From positions 1-64,000 of the forward strand of contig CAIXAE010000012.1 of NCBI GenBank assembly GCA_903917345.1: a stretch of DNA of 64,000 nucleotides, in the 5' to 3' direction. A program made the translations under genes and the position numbers. The DNA comes from an uncultured Methylococcaceae bacterium. Its GTDB lineage: Bacteria; Pseudomonadota; Gammaproteobacteria; Methylococcales; Methylomonadaceae. The notes beneath the pieces were generated by a model that saw nothing but the letters and a program-made list of their open reading frames with translations, was not told the origin of the DNA and did no database searches. Positions 18,880 to 26,761 of the stretch are shown in pieces. Each line of letters opens with the position of its first letter. Within the stretch, counting starts at the first letter, position 1.

Positions 18880-20265
18880 CTAATTATCTATCTGTTGCGT
18901 CTCGATAGCTGCTTTATACCATGCCTTTGTGAATTGGCTTTCGACGGAATGGTTGATGATAGGCGCTGGGTAAGCACCTGCTTGATGTTGCTTATCCCAT
19001 TGATGAATCGTTTTTGGCGTAAAGCCTTTTAATTCAGGTAACCAGTGATAAATATATTGACAGTCAGCATCAAACTTTTGTTGCTGTAACCAAGGGTTAA
19101 AGATTCTAAAATAAGGTTGTGCATCACAACCTGTTGAGGCCGCCCACTGCCAATTGCCGTTATTCACACAAGGATCATAATCGACTAAGTGTTGGGCAAA
19201 ATAACGCTCTCCCCAGCGCCAATTGATATGCAAATCTTTGACTAGAAAAGACGCCACTATCATTCTGACGCGGTTATGCATAAACCCCGTTTGATTCAGT
19301 TCTCGCATGCCCGCATCCACAATAGGGAAGCCCGTTCTACCTTCCACCCAAGCATTAAAATACTCAATATTGTTATCCCATTTTAAATGCGCAAACTTTT
19401 CTAAAAAGGCATGCCCAAATACGTTAGGGAAGTGATAAGAGATATGGGTAAAAAAATCTCGCCAATAGAGTTGGCGCAATAAAGGGTGTTCAGAACCTAG
19501 AGCCTCAACAATTGCGTAATAAGCTTCTCTTATTGAGCAGGTGCCAAACTTTAAGTGGACTGATAATTTACTCGTACTATCAAGGCATGGGAAATCTCGG
19601 GTGTGGGTGTATTCTTTTTGAGCTTCGAGATTGTCCAAAATAAACAATGCTTGTTGGCGCCCCCCTTGTAGCATTGCACTTTCTACGACTGTTTTCGAAA
19701 TGTCTAGTGCTGCTAAGTTAATATCCGATTGAGGTAATAAAAAATTATGCTTAGAGAGTGCTTCGGGTAATGCCACTGGAAACCGAACGGCATTATTATA
19801 AAAGGCCGTAAAGACTTTATAGGCGGTGTTGTCGTGTTTAACCGCTTGTTCGGGTTCTGTCAGTAAGGCATCAGCAATGATATGTAGTTTAAGCCCCAGT
19901 TCATTACACGTTACACCTAGTTGATAATCACGCTGTCGACTAAAGGGGGTGTAATCACGATTGATAAATACGGCCTCTATCCCATGTTCTTTGATGGTGT
20001 GCATTAAAACAGTTTCAGGTAAGTCGTTGTATAGACCTAACGCTGCACCCACATCGTGCATTTGGTGCTGTAAATCTTTAATAGATTGCAGCATAAATTG
20101 TAAACCGGGTTTACTTTGATAGGGATGGGCTTCTATCTGTCTGGGATCAAATATGAAACAAGCTAAAACATGTTCTGAAAGGTTTAGGGCGTGATTAAGA
20201 CCGGTATTGTCTTGTAAACGTAAATCACGCCGAAAAATAAAGAGAGAGTTTTTATAGGTCGGCAT
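18880..20265 (-). CDS. phrB: Deoxyribodipyrimidine photolyase
   Basis: Light-driven FAD enzyme that splits UV-induced pyrimidine dimers. The N-terminal antenna domain (LFIFRRDLRLQDNTGL) is followed by a helical FAD domain with LRQLYWRDFF, FPIVDAGMRELNQTGFMHNRVRM and NNGNWQWAASTGCDAQPYFRIFNP; the tryptophans of the electron chain are present. The 461 residues fit class I CPD photolyase. It lies downstream of a DUF1499 gene and divergent to the LOV operon, which suggests shared light or oxidative-stress control. Confidence 0.95.
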   Translation of the reverse strand: MPTYKNSLFIFRRDLRLQDNTGLNHALNLSEHVLACFIFDPRQIEAHPYQSKPGLQFMLQSIKDLQHQMHDVGAALGLYNDLPETVLMHTIKEHGIEAVFINRDYTPFSRQRDYQLGVTCNELGLKLHIIADALLTEPEQAVKHDNTAYKVFTAFYNNAVRFPVALPEALSKHNFLLPQSDINLAALDISKTVVESAMLQGGRQQALFILDNLEAQKEYTHTRDFPCLDSTSKLSVHLKFGTCSIREAYYAIVEALGSEHPLLRQLYWRDFFTHISYHFPNVFGHAFLEKFAHLKWDNNIEYFNAWVEGRTGFPIVDAGMRELNQTGFMHNRVRMIVASFLVKDLHINWRWGERYFAQHLVDYDPCVNNGNWQWAASTGCDAQPYFRIFNPWLQQQKFDADCQYIYHWLPELKGFTPKTIHQWDKQHQAGAYPAPIINHSVESQFTKAWYKAAIETQQIDN

Positions 20266-20301
20266 TAAATGAATGGATGAAAGAGACTTTAAGCAGTGTC
20301 T

Positions 20302-20739
20302 CTAGCTGATTAAATCGGCTTTTTTAAGTGTTGCACGTAACGCTTCTATACGTTTATGGTTAATACCAAAATCAAAATGTCCAGTTCGTGAAGCTGAGCG
20401 AATATGAATGGCATTGTTTTCTTTATCTAGGCAAAAGTCAACGTCATCCACAAATTTGAATATTAGGCTGGTGACTTCCGCATGAATATTATCAGGACTC
20501 TCATGCGTAACTATAAGTCGGCTTTGATGATTTAACTCATCTTTTAAACTAGACCAAGCTTTATCAGACTCGCCTTTAATCTTAAAAGGCTGTATGAAAT
20601 GTTTACTTTCAGGGGTCTCGCTGCTCAAACAGTTAGGTATTTCTTGGCAAGGAGGTAATAACTTTTTAGGTAAGGTATCTGCCTGACTGGCGCCACTGAG
20701 CGTCATAAAAAGCATATAAAAAAATATTTTAAAAGTCAT
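20302..20739 (-). CDS. DUF1499 family exported protein
   Basis: The 145-residue protein begins with a signal peptide (hydrophobic residues 4-18, cleavage probably after SQA). The DUF1499 pattern follows: CQEIPNCLSSETP near the mature N-terminus and CLDKENNAIHIRSASRTGHFDFGINHKRIEAL near the C-terminus. The biochemical function is unknown. It is 36 bases upstream of phrB on the same strand, so the two are probably co-transcribed from the divergent promoter region. Confidence 0.8.
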   Translation of the reverse strand: MTFKIFFYMLFMTLSGASQADTLPKKLLPPCQEIPNCLSSETPESKHFIQPFKIKGESDKAWSSLKDELNHQSRLIVTHESPDNIHAEVTSLIFKFVDDVDFCLDKENNAIHIRSASRTGHFDFGINHKRIEALRATLKKADLIS

Positions 20740-21042
20740 AATAAAATACCGCTGATCAAAATTTAAAATAAAACCAGCTTTTAATTTTCCATAAATTTTA
20801 AAAGTGTCAAATGCAAATTGACTTAATAAGTGCTTGAGAATAATACATTAATATTTATGTGGTTTAAGTGAGGCGCGGTAATTTAAATTTGCCAGTTTTG
20901 AAATTTAAGTTAAAGTGTGACTGAGGTTTAATTTATCTTAGTCTAGATTTCATAATTTTAATCGTCGGAGACATCAACAACGTTGATAGTCTGAACAAGG
21001 CGAATTTAAGTTGAGTTACCCTCAACTGGGAGAGGTATCGTA
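20740..21042. promoter_or_regulatory. Divergent control region between DUF1499-phrB and the LOV operon
   Basis: This 303-base AT-rich gap has no gene. It holds a candidate plus-strand promoter at 20818-20846, an imperfect inverted repeat overlapping its -35 box, and two hairpins (GACATCAAC-AAC-GTTGATAGTC and AGTTGAG-TTACC-CTCAACT). The second hairpin lies just before the ribosome site of the SRPBCC gene. The implied 5' leader is about 190 bases. Confidence 0.5.
20818..20846 (+). promoter_or_regulatory. Candidate promoter of the SRPBCC-LOV operon with overlapping inverted repeat
   Basis: TTGACT at 20818-20823 is followed after 17 bases by TAATAC at 20841-20846. The -35 box forms the right arm of AAGTGTCAA-N7-TTGACTT (20802-20824), a plausible operator for a dimeric regulator. 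This is inferred from pattern only. Confidence 0.35.
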
Positions 21043-21516
21043 GTGCAAATTAAATTTCCTTTTGATTCGTCATCACCCATATCGGGTGAGGCATCCATAA
21101 AAATTAATAAATCCATTGCTGATGTATTTGCATTCATTGGCGATAGGTTCTATGAAAATTATCCTAAATGGGCGCCCGAAGTTGTTGAGTTAGAACCTTT
21201 AGACGGTGAACAGCTTTTTGTGGGCGCCAAAACCAAACAAGTCAGAGCAGATCAAGGTGCATTAGTAGAATCAGTATTTGAAATTACTGATTATCGACCT
21301 GTGGTCAATTTAACATTCAAAGGCATTGATGAGCCTTACAAACATGAATACGTTCTTAAATCCACCGATGAGTCTGATTGTACCGAGTTAACCTTTCGTT
21401 TTGAGTTATCTGAGGTAGAAGTGTTCATGCGGCCTTTTCAGAAGTTGATTCGGGCCTCTATTGAAGAAGGGGCAGAAAATACCGTAGAAAATATTAAAAA
21501 TTTGATGCTCGCTTGA
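21043..21516 (+). CDS. SRPBCC-fold protein
   Basis: This is a START/Bet v1-like (SRPBCC) protein of 157 residues. Members bind hydrophobic ligands in a deep pocket; the ligand here is unknown. The pattern GEASIKINKSIADVFAFIGD, then YPKWAPEVVELEPL and LTFKG...YVLKSTDESDCTELTFRFEL, is typical. The GTG start is preceded by GGGAGAGG at 7 bases. It is the first gene of a seven-gene operon with a LOV sensor. SRPBCC genes are often found in light- or singlet-oxygen-induced clusters. Confidence 0.8.
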   Translation: MQIKFPFDSSSPISGEASIKINKSIADVFAFIGDRFYENYPKWAPEVVELEPLDGEQLFVGAKTKQVRADQGALVESVFEITDYRPVVNLTFKGIDEPYKHEYVLKSTDESDCTELTFRFELSEVEVFMRPFQKLIRASIEEGAENTVENIKNLMLA

Positions 21517-21567
21517 GCCCATTAAGCTAGTCATAGTGACTTAAAATATAAAGAATTGGAGTTAGAA

Positions 21568-22023
21568 ATGCCTTTTATTGTAGAAAAAGATAGCGGACTC
21601 ATACCACAAGTCCTCTCCGCCATTTTAGATGAATGTGTTAATGGAGTTACTTTGGCAGATCCCGATATAGAAGACGCCCCTATCGTATATGCGAACAAAG
21701 CTTTTGAACGTTTAACTGGTTATGGACAAGAAGATATCATTGGTTATAACTGTCGTTTCTTACAGGGTGAAGATAGAGAACAGCCTGCTAGATACATTAT
21801 TGCAGAGGCCATGAAAAAACATGAAGGTGTAGAAGTCACGCTAAGAAATTATAAGAAAGACGGCACGTTATTTCATAATCGTCTAAAAATTACCCCGCTT
21901 TTTGATAAGAAACAACGAGTCATTTATTATCTGGGTGTGCAATATGACATCACTCAGCAAGTTGATTCTAATAACGAGATTAAAGAACTCAGTGCCTTGT
22001 TAGCCGCCATCAGCCCAAAATAA
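21568..22023 (+). CDS. Short LOV-domain (PAS) blue-light photoreceptor
   Basis: The 151-residue protein is essentially one LOV domain plus short helical caps. The flavin-binding signature GYNCRFLQGEDREQ is intact, with photoactive cysteine C62. N104 (LFHNRL) and Q125 (YLGVQYDIT) are at the flavin-contacting positions. A C-terminal helix (about 131-151) could act as a J-alpha-type coupler or dimerise. No kinase, DNA-binding or cyclase output domain is attached. ATG 21568 is chosen over TTG 21556 because GGAG lies 6 bases upstream. It is second in the operon. Confidence 0.9.
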   Translation: MPFIVEKDSGLIPQVLSAILDECVNGVTLADPDIEDAPIVYANKAFERLTGYGQEDIIGYNCRFLQGEDREQPARYIIAEAMKKHEGVEVTLRNYKKDGTLFHNRLKITPLFDKKQRVIYYLGVQYDITQQVDSNNEIKELSALLAAISPK

Positions 22024-22029
22024 ACGATT

Positions 22030-22863
22030 ATGAATGCGACAGAAACCGTCAGTACAAGTGGAGGGCTTTATTATAATGAAGTGTTATTTGCGCTTGCGAT
22101 AGTCGCCTTTATTGTTTTGGTGGTGATGGAAAAGCGGCATCCGTTTCGCGAGTTTCCAGCCAAGATTTTTAAAGAATCTTTTTCTACCAATACCACCGCA
22201 TTCTTGGTTAATAATTTAATACTCAGTACGCTTAGCGCCTCTTCGTTGTTTTTGGTGGCTCAGCAATTTGCTTCACATGGTTTATTGAGCGGCTTAGATA
22301 ATGGCCCCGTAAAGTGGATATTAGCGTTCGCTTTTTTTGATTTAGCTATTTATCTTTGGCATTTTGTCAGTCACAAGTCAGACTATTTATGGCGTTTCCA
22401 TAAAGTCCATCATAGTGATAAAGGTTTTAATGTCTCTACCGGTTTTAGATTTCATGTATTTGATCTGTTGTTAGAAATCGTTTACAAATGTGTCTTTGTA
22501 GTCGTGATAGGTGTGGATGCGTATTCGGTATTGTCTATAGAAATAGTAGAGTTGTTTTTTATTTTATTTCACCATGCCAATATTCAAGTGCCTAATGAAG
22601 ATAAAATCTCTAATGTTTTTATCACGCCGTCTTTGCACAGAACCCACCATTCTAAAAAAAGGTCAGAACATGACAGTAACTACGGCATTGTGTTTTCTTT
22701 TTGGGATAGATTATTTGGTACTCGCAAAGAATTAGTGCCTGAGCATATCGGTTTAGATATCATCCAAGCGGATAACTTTATTCAATTGTTTTCTTTGGCT
22801 TTTATCACTGAAGTTAAGCTTAGAAAACTATTAAGCAGAATTCCAAAAGGTAAGGCAAAATGA
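22030..22863 (+). CDS. Fatty acid hydroxylase/sterol desaturase superfamily protein
   Basis: Integral membrane di-iron oxygenase of 277 residues. The histidine clusters that hold the two irons are visible: HFVSH (about 114-118), HKVHH (about 126-130) and HRTHH (about 203-207). Four or so hydrophobic helices surround them. The substrate (fatty acid, sterol, carotenoid or ether lipid) cannot be told from sequence. It is six bases after the LOV gene and overlaps msrP by 4 bases. Confidence 0.85.
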   Translation: MNATETVSTSGGLYYNEVLFALAIVAFIVLVVMEKRHPFREFPAKIFKESFSTNTTAFLVNNLILSTLSASSLFLVAQQFASHGLLSGLDNGPVKWILAFAFFDLAIYLWHFVSHKSDYLWRFHKVHHSDKGFNVSTGFRFHVFDLLLEIVYKCVFVVVIGVDAYSVLSIEIVELFFILFHHANIQVPNEDKISNVFITPSLHRTHHSKKRSEHDSNYGIVFSFWDRLFGTRKELVPEHIGLDIIQADNFIQLFSLAFITEVKLRKLLSRIPKGKAK

Positions 22864-23777
22864 TCATCAAAACGCATAAAAGCATCCCAAGTTCTGAGAT
22901 TACTGATCCTGCCGTTTTTAAACAGCGTCGTCAGTTGATTAAAGCGATGCTGGCCTTAGGCATAACCGGTTCTGGCGTTTATTCGGGTTTTGCTGATGCA
23001 AAAGAGGCACCCTTAACTGCAACGTCGGCTGATATCGTTAAAAATCATACGAATTATTACGAATTCACCTATAACAAAACCGATGCTACTGCGTTAGCTC
23101 AAGCGTTACCTATTGATCCTTGGTCAGTTGAAATTACCGGAGAAGTTGAGCAACCGGGTGTTTATCATTTAGAAGATCTCTTAAGCCAGCAAACTCTAAA
23201 AGAATACATCTATCGCTTTCGCTGTGTAGAAGCGTGGTCGATGGTGGTGCCTTGGGTAGGCTTTCCATTAGCTAGTTTATTAAAAAAGGTAAAACCTTTA
23301 TCAAGTGCGCAATTTGTGCAATTTACCACACTGTTTGACCCTAAGAGCATGCCCAACCAAGCTGATAACCGAATGTTAGATTGGCCCTATGTGGAAGGGT
23401 TAAGAATGGATGAAGCGATGCATCCTTTAACGATATTAGCGACCGGTATGTATGGAGACTCTTTGCCTAAACAGAACGGTGCGCCTTTAAGATTAGTGGT
23501 GCCTTGGAAATACGGTTTTAAAAGTATTAAGGCCATCGTAAAGATTGAATTGTTAAAAAGAGCGCCGTTAAGCACTTGGAGTAAATCTGCACCCAATGAT
23601 TATGGCTTTTATGCCAATGTAAATCCAGATGTGCCCCATCCGCGTTGGAGCCAAAGTAGCGAACGTGTTTTAGGCGCTGGATTTTTTACCCCACGTCGTA
23701 AAACACAGTTGTTTAATGGCTATGCTGATGAAGTCGCTGGTCTATACAGCAATATGGATTTGCGACATTTCTTCTGA
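22860..23777 (+). CDS. msrP: Protein-methionine-sulfoxide reductase, molybdopterin subunit
   Basis: Periplasmic molybdoenzyme that repairs oxidised methionines in envelope proteins. A twin-arginine signal (RRQLIKAMLALG) precedes the sulfite-oxidase fold. C122 in YRFRCVEAWSMVVPW is the molybdenum ligand. The C-terminal APLSTWSKSAPNDYGFYANVNPDVPHPRWSQ segment is typical of YedY/MsrP. The 305 residues are near E. coli MsrP in length. It overlaps msrQ by one base. Confidence 0.94.
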   Translation: MIIKTHKSIPSSEITDPAVFKQRRQLIKAMLALGITGSGVYSGFADAKEAPLTATSADIVKNHTNYYEFTYNKTDATALAQALPIDPWSVEITGEVEQPGVYHLEDLLSQQTLKEYIYRFRCVEAWSMVVPWVGFPLASLLKKVKPLSSAQFVQFTTLFDPKSMPNQADNRMLDWPYVEGLRMDEAMHPLTILATGMYGDSLPKQNGAPLRLVVPWKYGFKSIKAIVKIELLKRAPLSTWSKSAPNDYGFYANVNPDVPHPRWSQSSERVLGAGFFTPRRKTQLFNGYADEVAGLYSNMDLRHFF

Positions 23778-24487
23778 TGTTACAACGTTTTTTAAAGCCC
23801 TATCCCTTATGCTTTAGTCTCTGTTTATTGCCATTACTTGGCATTGTTATCGATATGATGTTCGATAACTTAGGGGCGGATCCTATACAAGCTTTACACA
23901 TACGTTTAGGCGATTGGTCCTTACGCCTGTTATGGCTTACTTTGTTTATTACCCCTTTACAAAAGATCACACAATGGCGTGGTATGGCCCAATATCGAAA
24001 GCTATTAGGTCTATATACCTTTTTTTATGCGAGCTTACACGTTATCGTCTACTTGTGGTTAGATCAAGGTTTGGCCTGGGGCACTATAACCACAGATATT
24101 ATTGAAAGCTCTTATATTTGGTTTGGAGTAATAGCGTTTCTGATTATATTAGCCTTGGCGGTTACTACGCCCAAGGCTATGGTTAAATTGCTGGGTAAAA
24201 ATTGGAAAAAATTGCATCGATACATTTATATCGCCTCTGGTGCCGTCATTATCCATTACTACTGGCAACTAAAAGGCAATATGGCCGAGCCTTTATTTTA
24301 TTTAATTATACTGTCTTTATTAATGCTATTTAGACTGGCTGTCTGGTTTAAAAATCGTCAGTTTACTAAAATGATGATACCCACCACCCGCAAGATAAGA
24401 GTGGTTAAAGCGGACTCAGCAACAGCAGAAGCAGGCCGGTCCAAAGGTATCGTAATTGAAGAAATTGATACGGATATAGAAACATGA
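23777..24487 (+). CDS. msrQ: Protein-methionine-sulfoxide reductase, heme b membrane subunit
   Basis: Inner-membrane ferric-reductase-like protein that passes quinol electrons to MsrP. About six helices are visible. Candidate heme histidines include YASLHVIVYLW, KLHRYIYIASG and VIIHYYWQ. The C-terminus carries about 35 extra charged residues after the last helix, longer than E. coli MsrQ (211 residues). It overlaps the next gene by 4 bases. Confidence 0.93.
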   Translation: MLQRFLKPYPLCFSLCLLPLLGIVIDMMFDNLGADPIQALHIRLGDWSLRLLWLTLFITPLQKITQWRGMAQYRKLLGLYTFFYASLHVIVYLWLDQGLAWGTITTDIIESSYIWFGVIAFLIILALAVTTPKAMVKLLGKNWKKLHRYIYIASGAVIIHYYWQLKGNMAEPLFYLIILSLLMLFRLAVWFKNRQFTKMMIPTTRKIRVVKADSATAEAGRSKGIVIEEIDTDIET

Positions 24488-25422
24488 AAAAAATCCCAAT
24501 AGGAATTAGTAGCTGTTTATTAGGCGAACTAGTTCGGTTTGATGGCTCGCATAAGCGTGATTCTTATATCAACGGTACCTTAAGCCAGTATTTTGAGTTT
24601 AAAGCCTATTGTCCTGAGGTTGCCATAGGTTTGGGTATTCCTCGGCCTACCATTCATCTGGTTAAACAAAATAATGAAATCCGTTGTGTGGGTATAAAAG
24701 ACCCAACATTGGATGTGACAGCACCCTTAACCGAATATGCAGCTAGCTTAAAAGACAGTCATGCGGATTTATGTGGTTATATTTTAAAAAAGGATTCGCC
24801 TAGCTGTGGCATGGAGCGCGTGAAAGTCTTCTCGGGTAATCATCAACCCAATAGAGAAGGCTTTGGTATTTATGCCCAAGAGATGATGCGTAATAATCCT
24901 TTAATGCCCGTAGAAGAAGAGGGCCGTTTAGGTGATGCTGGTTTGCGTGAGAATTTTATCCAACGCGTGTATGTGTTATATCGCTGGAAACAATTATTAG
25001 CAGAGGGACTTACTCCGCAAAAGCTAACGCATTTTCATGCGCGGCATAAATTAATCATTATGAGTCATGGGGACTATCGAGAACTAGGACAGTTATTGGC
25101 GACAGTGACTAAAGAAAATGTGCAACAAGTGGCCGAGCAGTATATTGCTATCTTAATGCCCCTGCTTAAATCGGTGGTTAATCGTGGTCAGCACGTGAAT
25201 GTGTTACAGCATATTCAAGGCTATTTAAAAAAAGAATTAGCGGCGGATGACAAAGCCGAACTATGCGAGATTATCGAGCGTTATCGTCAAGGTGAGATTC
25301 CCTTAATTGTACCCATCACCTTGCTTAAACATCATTTCCGTAAGTCGCCAGACGTCTATATAGAGGAATCTTATTATATGTCGCCGTATCCGCAAGAACT
25401 CCAACTGATCAATCAATTATAA
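24484..25422 (+). CDS. DUF523-DUF1722 protein (YbgA-like)
   Basis: Two domains. Residues 1-160 are DUF523, with conserved cysteines in GISSCLLGELVRFDG, FKAYCPEVAIGLGIPRP and KKDSPSCGMERVKVF. Residues 190-310 are DUF1722 (HARHKLIIMSHG...YMSPYPQEL). The function is not established. The family recurs next to photolyase genes and in light/singlet-oxygen regulons of proteobacteria, which fits its place here. Length 312. Confidence 0.85.
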   Translation: MKKIPIGISSCLLGELVRFDGSHKRDSYINGTLSQYFEFKAYCPEVAIGLGIPRPTIHLVKQNNEIRCVGIKDPTLDVTAPLTEYAASLKDSHADLCGYILKKDSPSCGMERVKVFSGNHQPNREGFGIYAQEMMRNNPLMPVEEEGRLGDAGLRENFIQRVYVLYRWKQLLAEGLTPQKLTHFHARHKLIIMSHGDYRELGQLLATVTKENVQQVAEQYIAILMPLLKSVVNRGQHVNVLQHIQGYLKKELAADDKAELCEIIERYRQGEIPLIVPITLLKHHFRKSPDVYIEESYYMSPYPQELQLINQL

Positions 25423-25426
25423 AACC

Positions 25427-26287
25427 ATGGCAAAGCTATTAATTGTGGGCTGTGGCTCTATCGGTTTGCAGTTAGCGGAGGAACTGAGTGCTAAAGGCCA
25501 TCAAGTGACAGGGCTTAAGAGAACGCCGCCGATATTAGCTATAACAGGTATTAACTTTATGGCGGCAGATATTGCGTCATTAGCGCAACTTAATGCCTTA
25601 CCCACTGATTTTGATGCCGTGTATTTTATTGTTTCACCTGATGGTCGTAACCCAGACAGTTATCAAGCAGTGTATGAGCAGGGGCTAAATAATTTACTGA
25701 ACATTTTTAAACAGACAGATGCTAATCCACAGTGGATATTGGTGTCGTCCACCAGTGTGTATGGGCAAACCCAAGGCGAATGGGTGGATGAAGCGAGCAC
25801 GGCAGAACCACAAAATGTTCCCAGCCGATACATCCGACAAGCAGAACTACAATTGACCGCGTTAAATCCGAAAAATATCGTGGTGCGCTTTTCAGGTATT
25901 TACGGCCCCGGTCGAGAATACTTAATAAGAATGGCTCAGCAGGGTGGGGCCGTTCAAAAAGAGCCGGTATATTATACTAATCGAATTCATCAAGCCGATT
26001 GTGTGGGCGTCTTAGTTTATTTGTTAGAGCAAAGTTTAGCCGGAATCGCCTTAGAGCAATACTATGTGGCGAGTGATAATGATCCAGCCCCGCAATGGGA
26101 GGTAATCTCATGGTTAGCAGAGCGATTGGGTGCTGAACAGCCGACTGTTAAAGCGCCAGATAACACGGCTCAATCAAATAAACGTTGTAATAACCAACGT
26201 TTAAAGGCTTTAGGCTATCAATTTAAGTATCCTTCTTATCAAACAGGATATTCTCAGCTTATTAAGGGTGTCAAAGGCGTCAATTAA
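25427..26287 (+). CDS. NAD(P)-dependent epimerase/dehydratase (YeeZ-like)
   Basis: Rossmann-fold SDR protein of 286 residues. It starts with the dinucleotide-binding loop GCGSIGLQLAEEL. The segment SSTSVYGQTQGEWVDE holds the family's SS-x-Y-G motif, and RFSGIYGPGREYL follows. The usual YxxxK pair is not obvious (RYIRQAE instead), as in YeeZ-type members. The substrate is unknown. It is the last gene of the LOV operon; the palindrome-rich gap begins right after its stop. Confidence 0.8.
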   Translation: MAKLLIVGCGSIGLQLAEELSAKGHQVTGLKRTPPILAITGINFMAADIASLAQLNALPTDFDAVYFIVSPDGRNPDSYQAVYEQGLNNLLNIFKQTDANPQWILVSSTSVYGQTQGEWVDEASTAEPQNVPSRYIRQAELQLTALNPKNIVVRFSGIYGPGREYLIRMAQQGGAVQKEPVYYTNRIHQADCVGVLVYLLEQSLAGIALEQYYVASDNDPAPQWEVISWLAERLGAEQPTVKAPDNTAQSNKRCNNQRLKALGYQFKYPSYQTGYSQLIKGVKGVN

Positions 26288-26355
26288 GGTCAATATGTTA
26301 TTGATGCATCAAGCAGCAACGTTGAGAAACCTAGATGAGACGTTCTTCTATAAAC

Positions 26356-26521
26356 ATACGTCAACGAATGGCTTCATACCTTGTTCTTTAATACCTGCTT
26401 AACAACGAGTAATCTATATAAAAGGATCTTGGATAAATATACGTCAACGTATAGCGTGATGAGCCGTTCTTTGATCCCTATTTAATATTGAGTAGGACAT
26501 ACAAGACGTCCTCGGATATAC
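26356..26521 (+). repeat. Two-copy degenerate 83-bp tandem repeat
   Basis: 26356-26438 and 26439-26521 align without gaps at 55 of 83 positions (my hand count). Exact shared blocks are ATACGTCAACG, GTTCTTT and GAGTA. A third start (ATACGACAATG) appears at 26522, exactly 83 bases on, before the pattern gives way to the first long hairpin. Confidence 0.6.
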
Positions 26522-26533
26522 ATACGACAATGT

Positions 26534-26585
26534 TGAACTAACATACGTTGTCTTATAATTTTATAAGACAACGTATGTTAGTTCA
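26534..26585. repeat. Long perfect hairpin 1 (25-bp stem)
   Basis: 26534-26558 is exactly complementary to 26561-26585, with only two bases between. The core TCTTATAATTTTATAAGA is nearly the same as in hairpin 2. The stem includes ACATACGTTG/CAACGTATGT. It has no T-run, so it is not a standard terminator. Confidence 0.9.
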
Positions 26586-26733
26586 TCAACAACTTATAGG
26601 GTACATAAGACCACTTATTTACCACATAAGAGCCTGTTGAATATATATAGGTTAACAAATGTGTATCACTCGACGTCGATCGTGTATCCGAGGACGTCTA
26701 ATGGTTACTAAACGAGCTTTTATAAGGACTCCC

Positions 26734-26761
26734 CGACGTCTTATAATATTATAAGACGTCG
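26734..26761. repeat. Perfect 28-bp palindrome (hairpin 2)
   Basis: The two 14-base halves (CGACGTCTTATAAT and its complement) meet without a loop. The core matches hairpin 1 except for paired changes in the arms (TTG/CAA against ACG/CGT), as expected if the fold rather than the sequence is kept. Confidence 0.9.
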
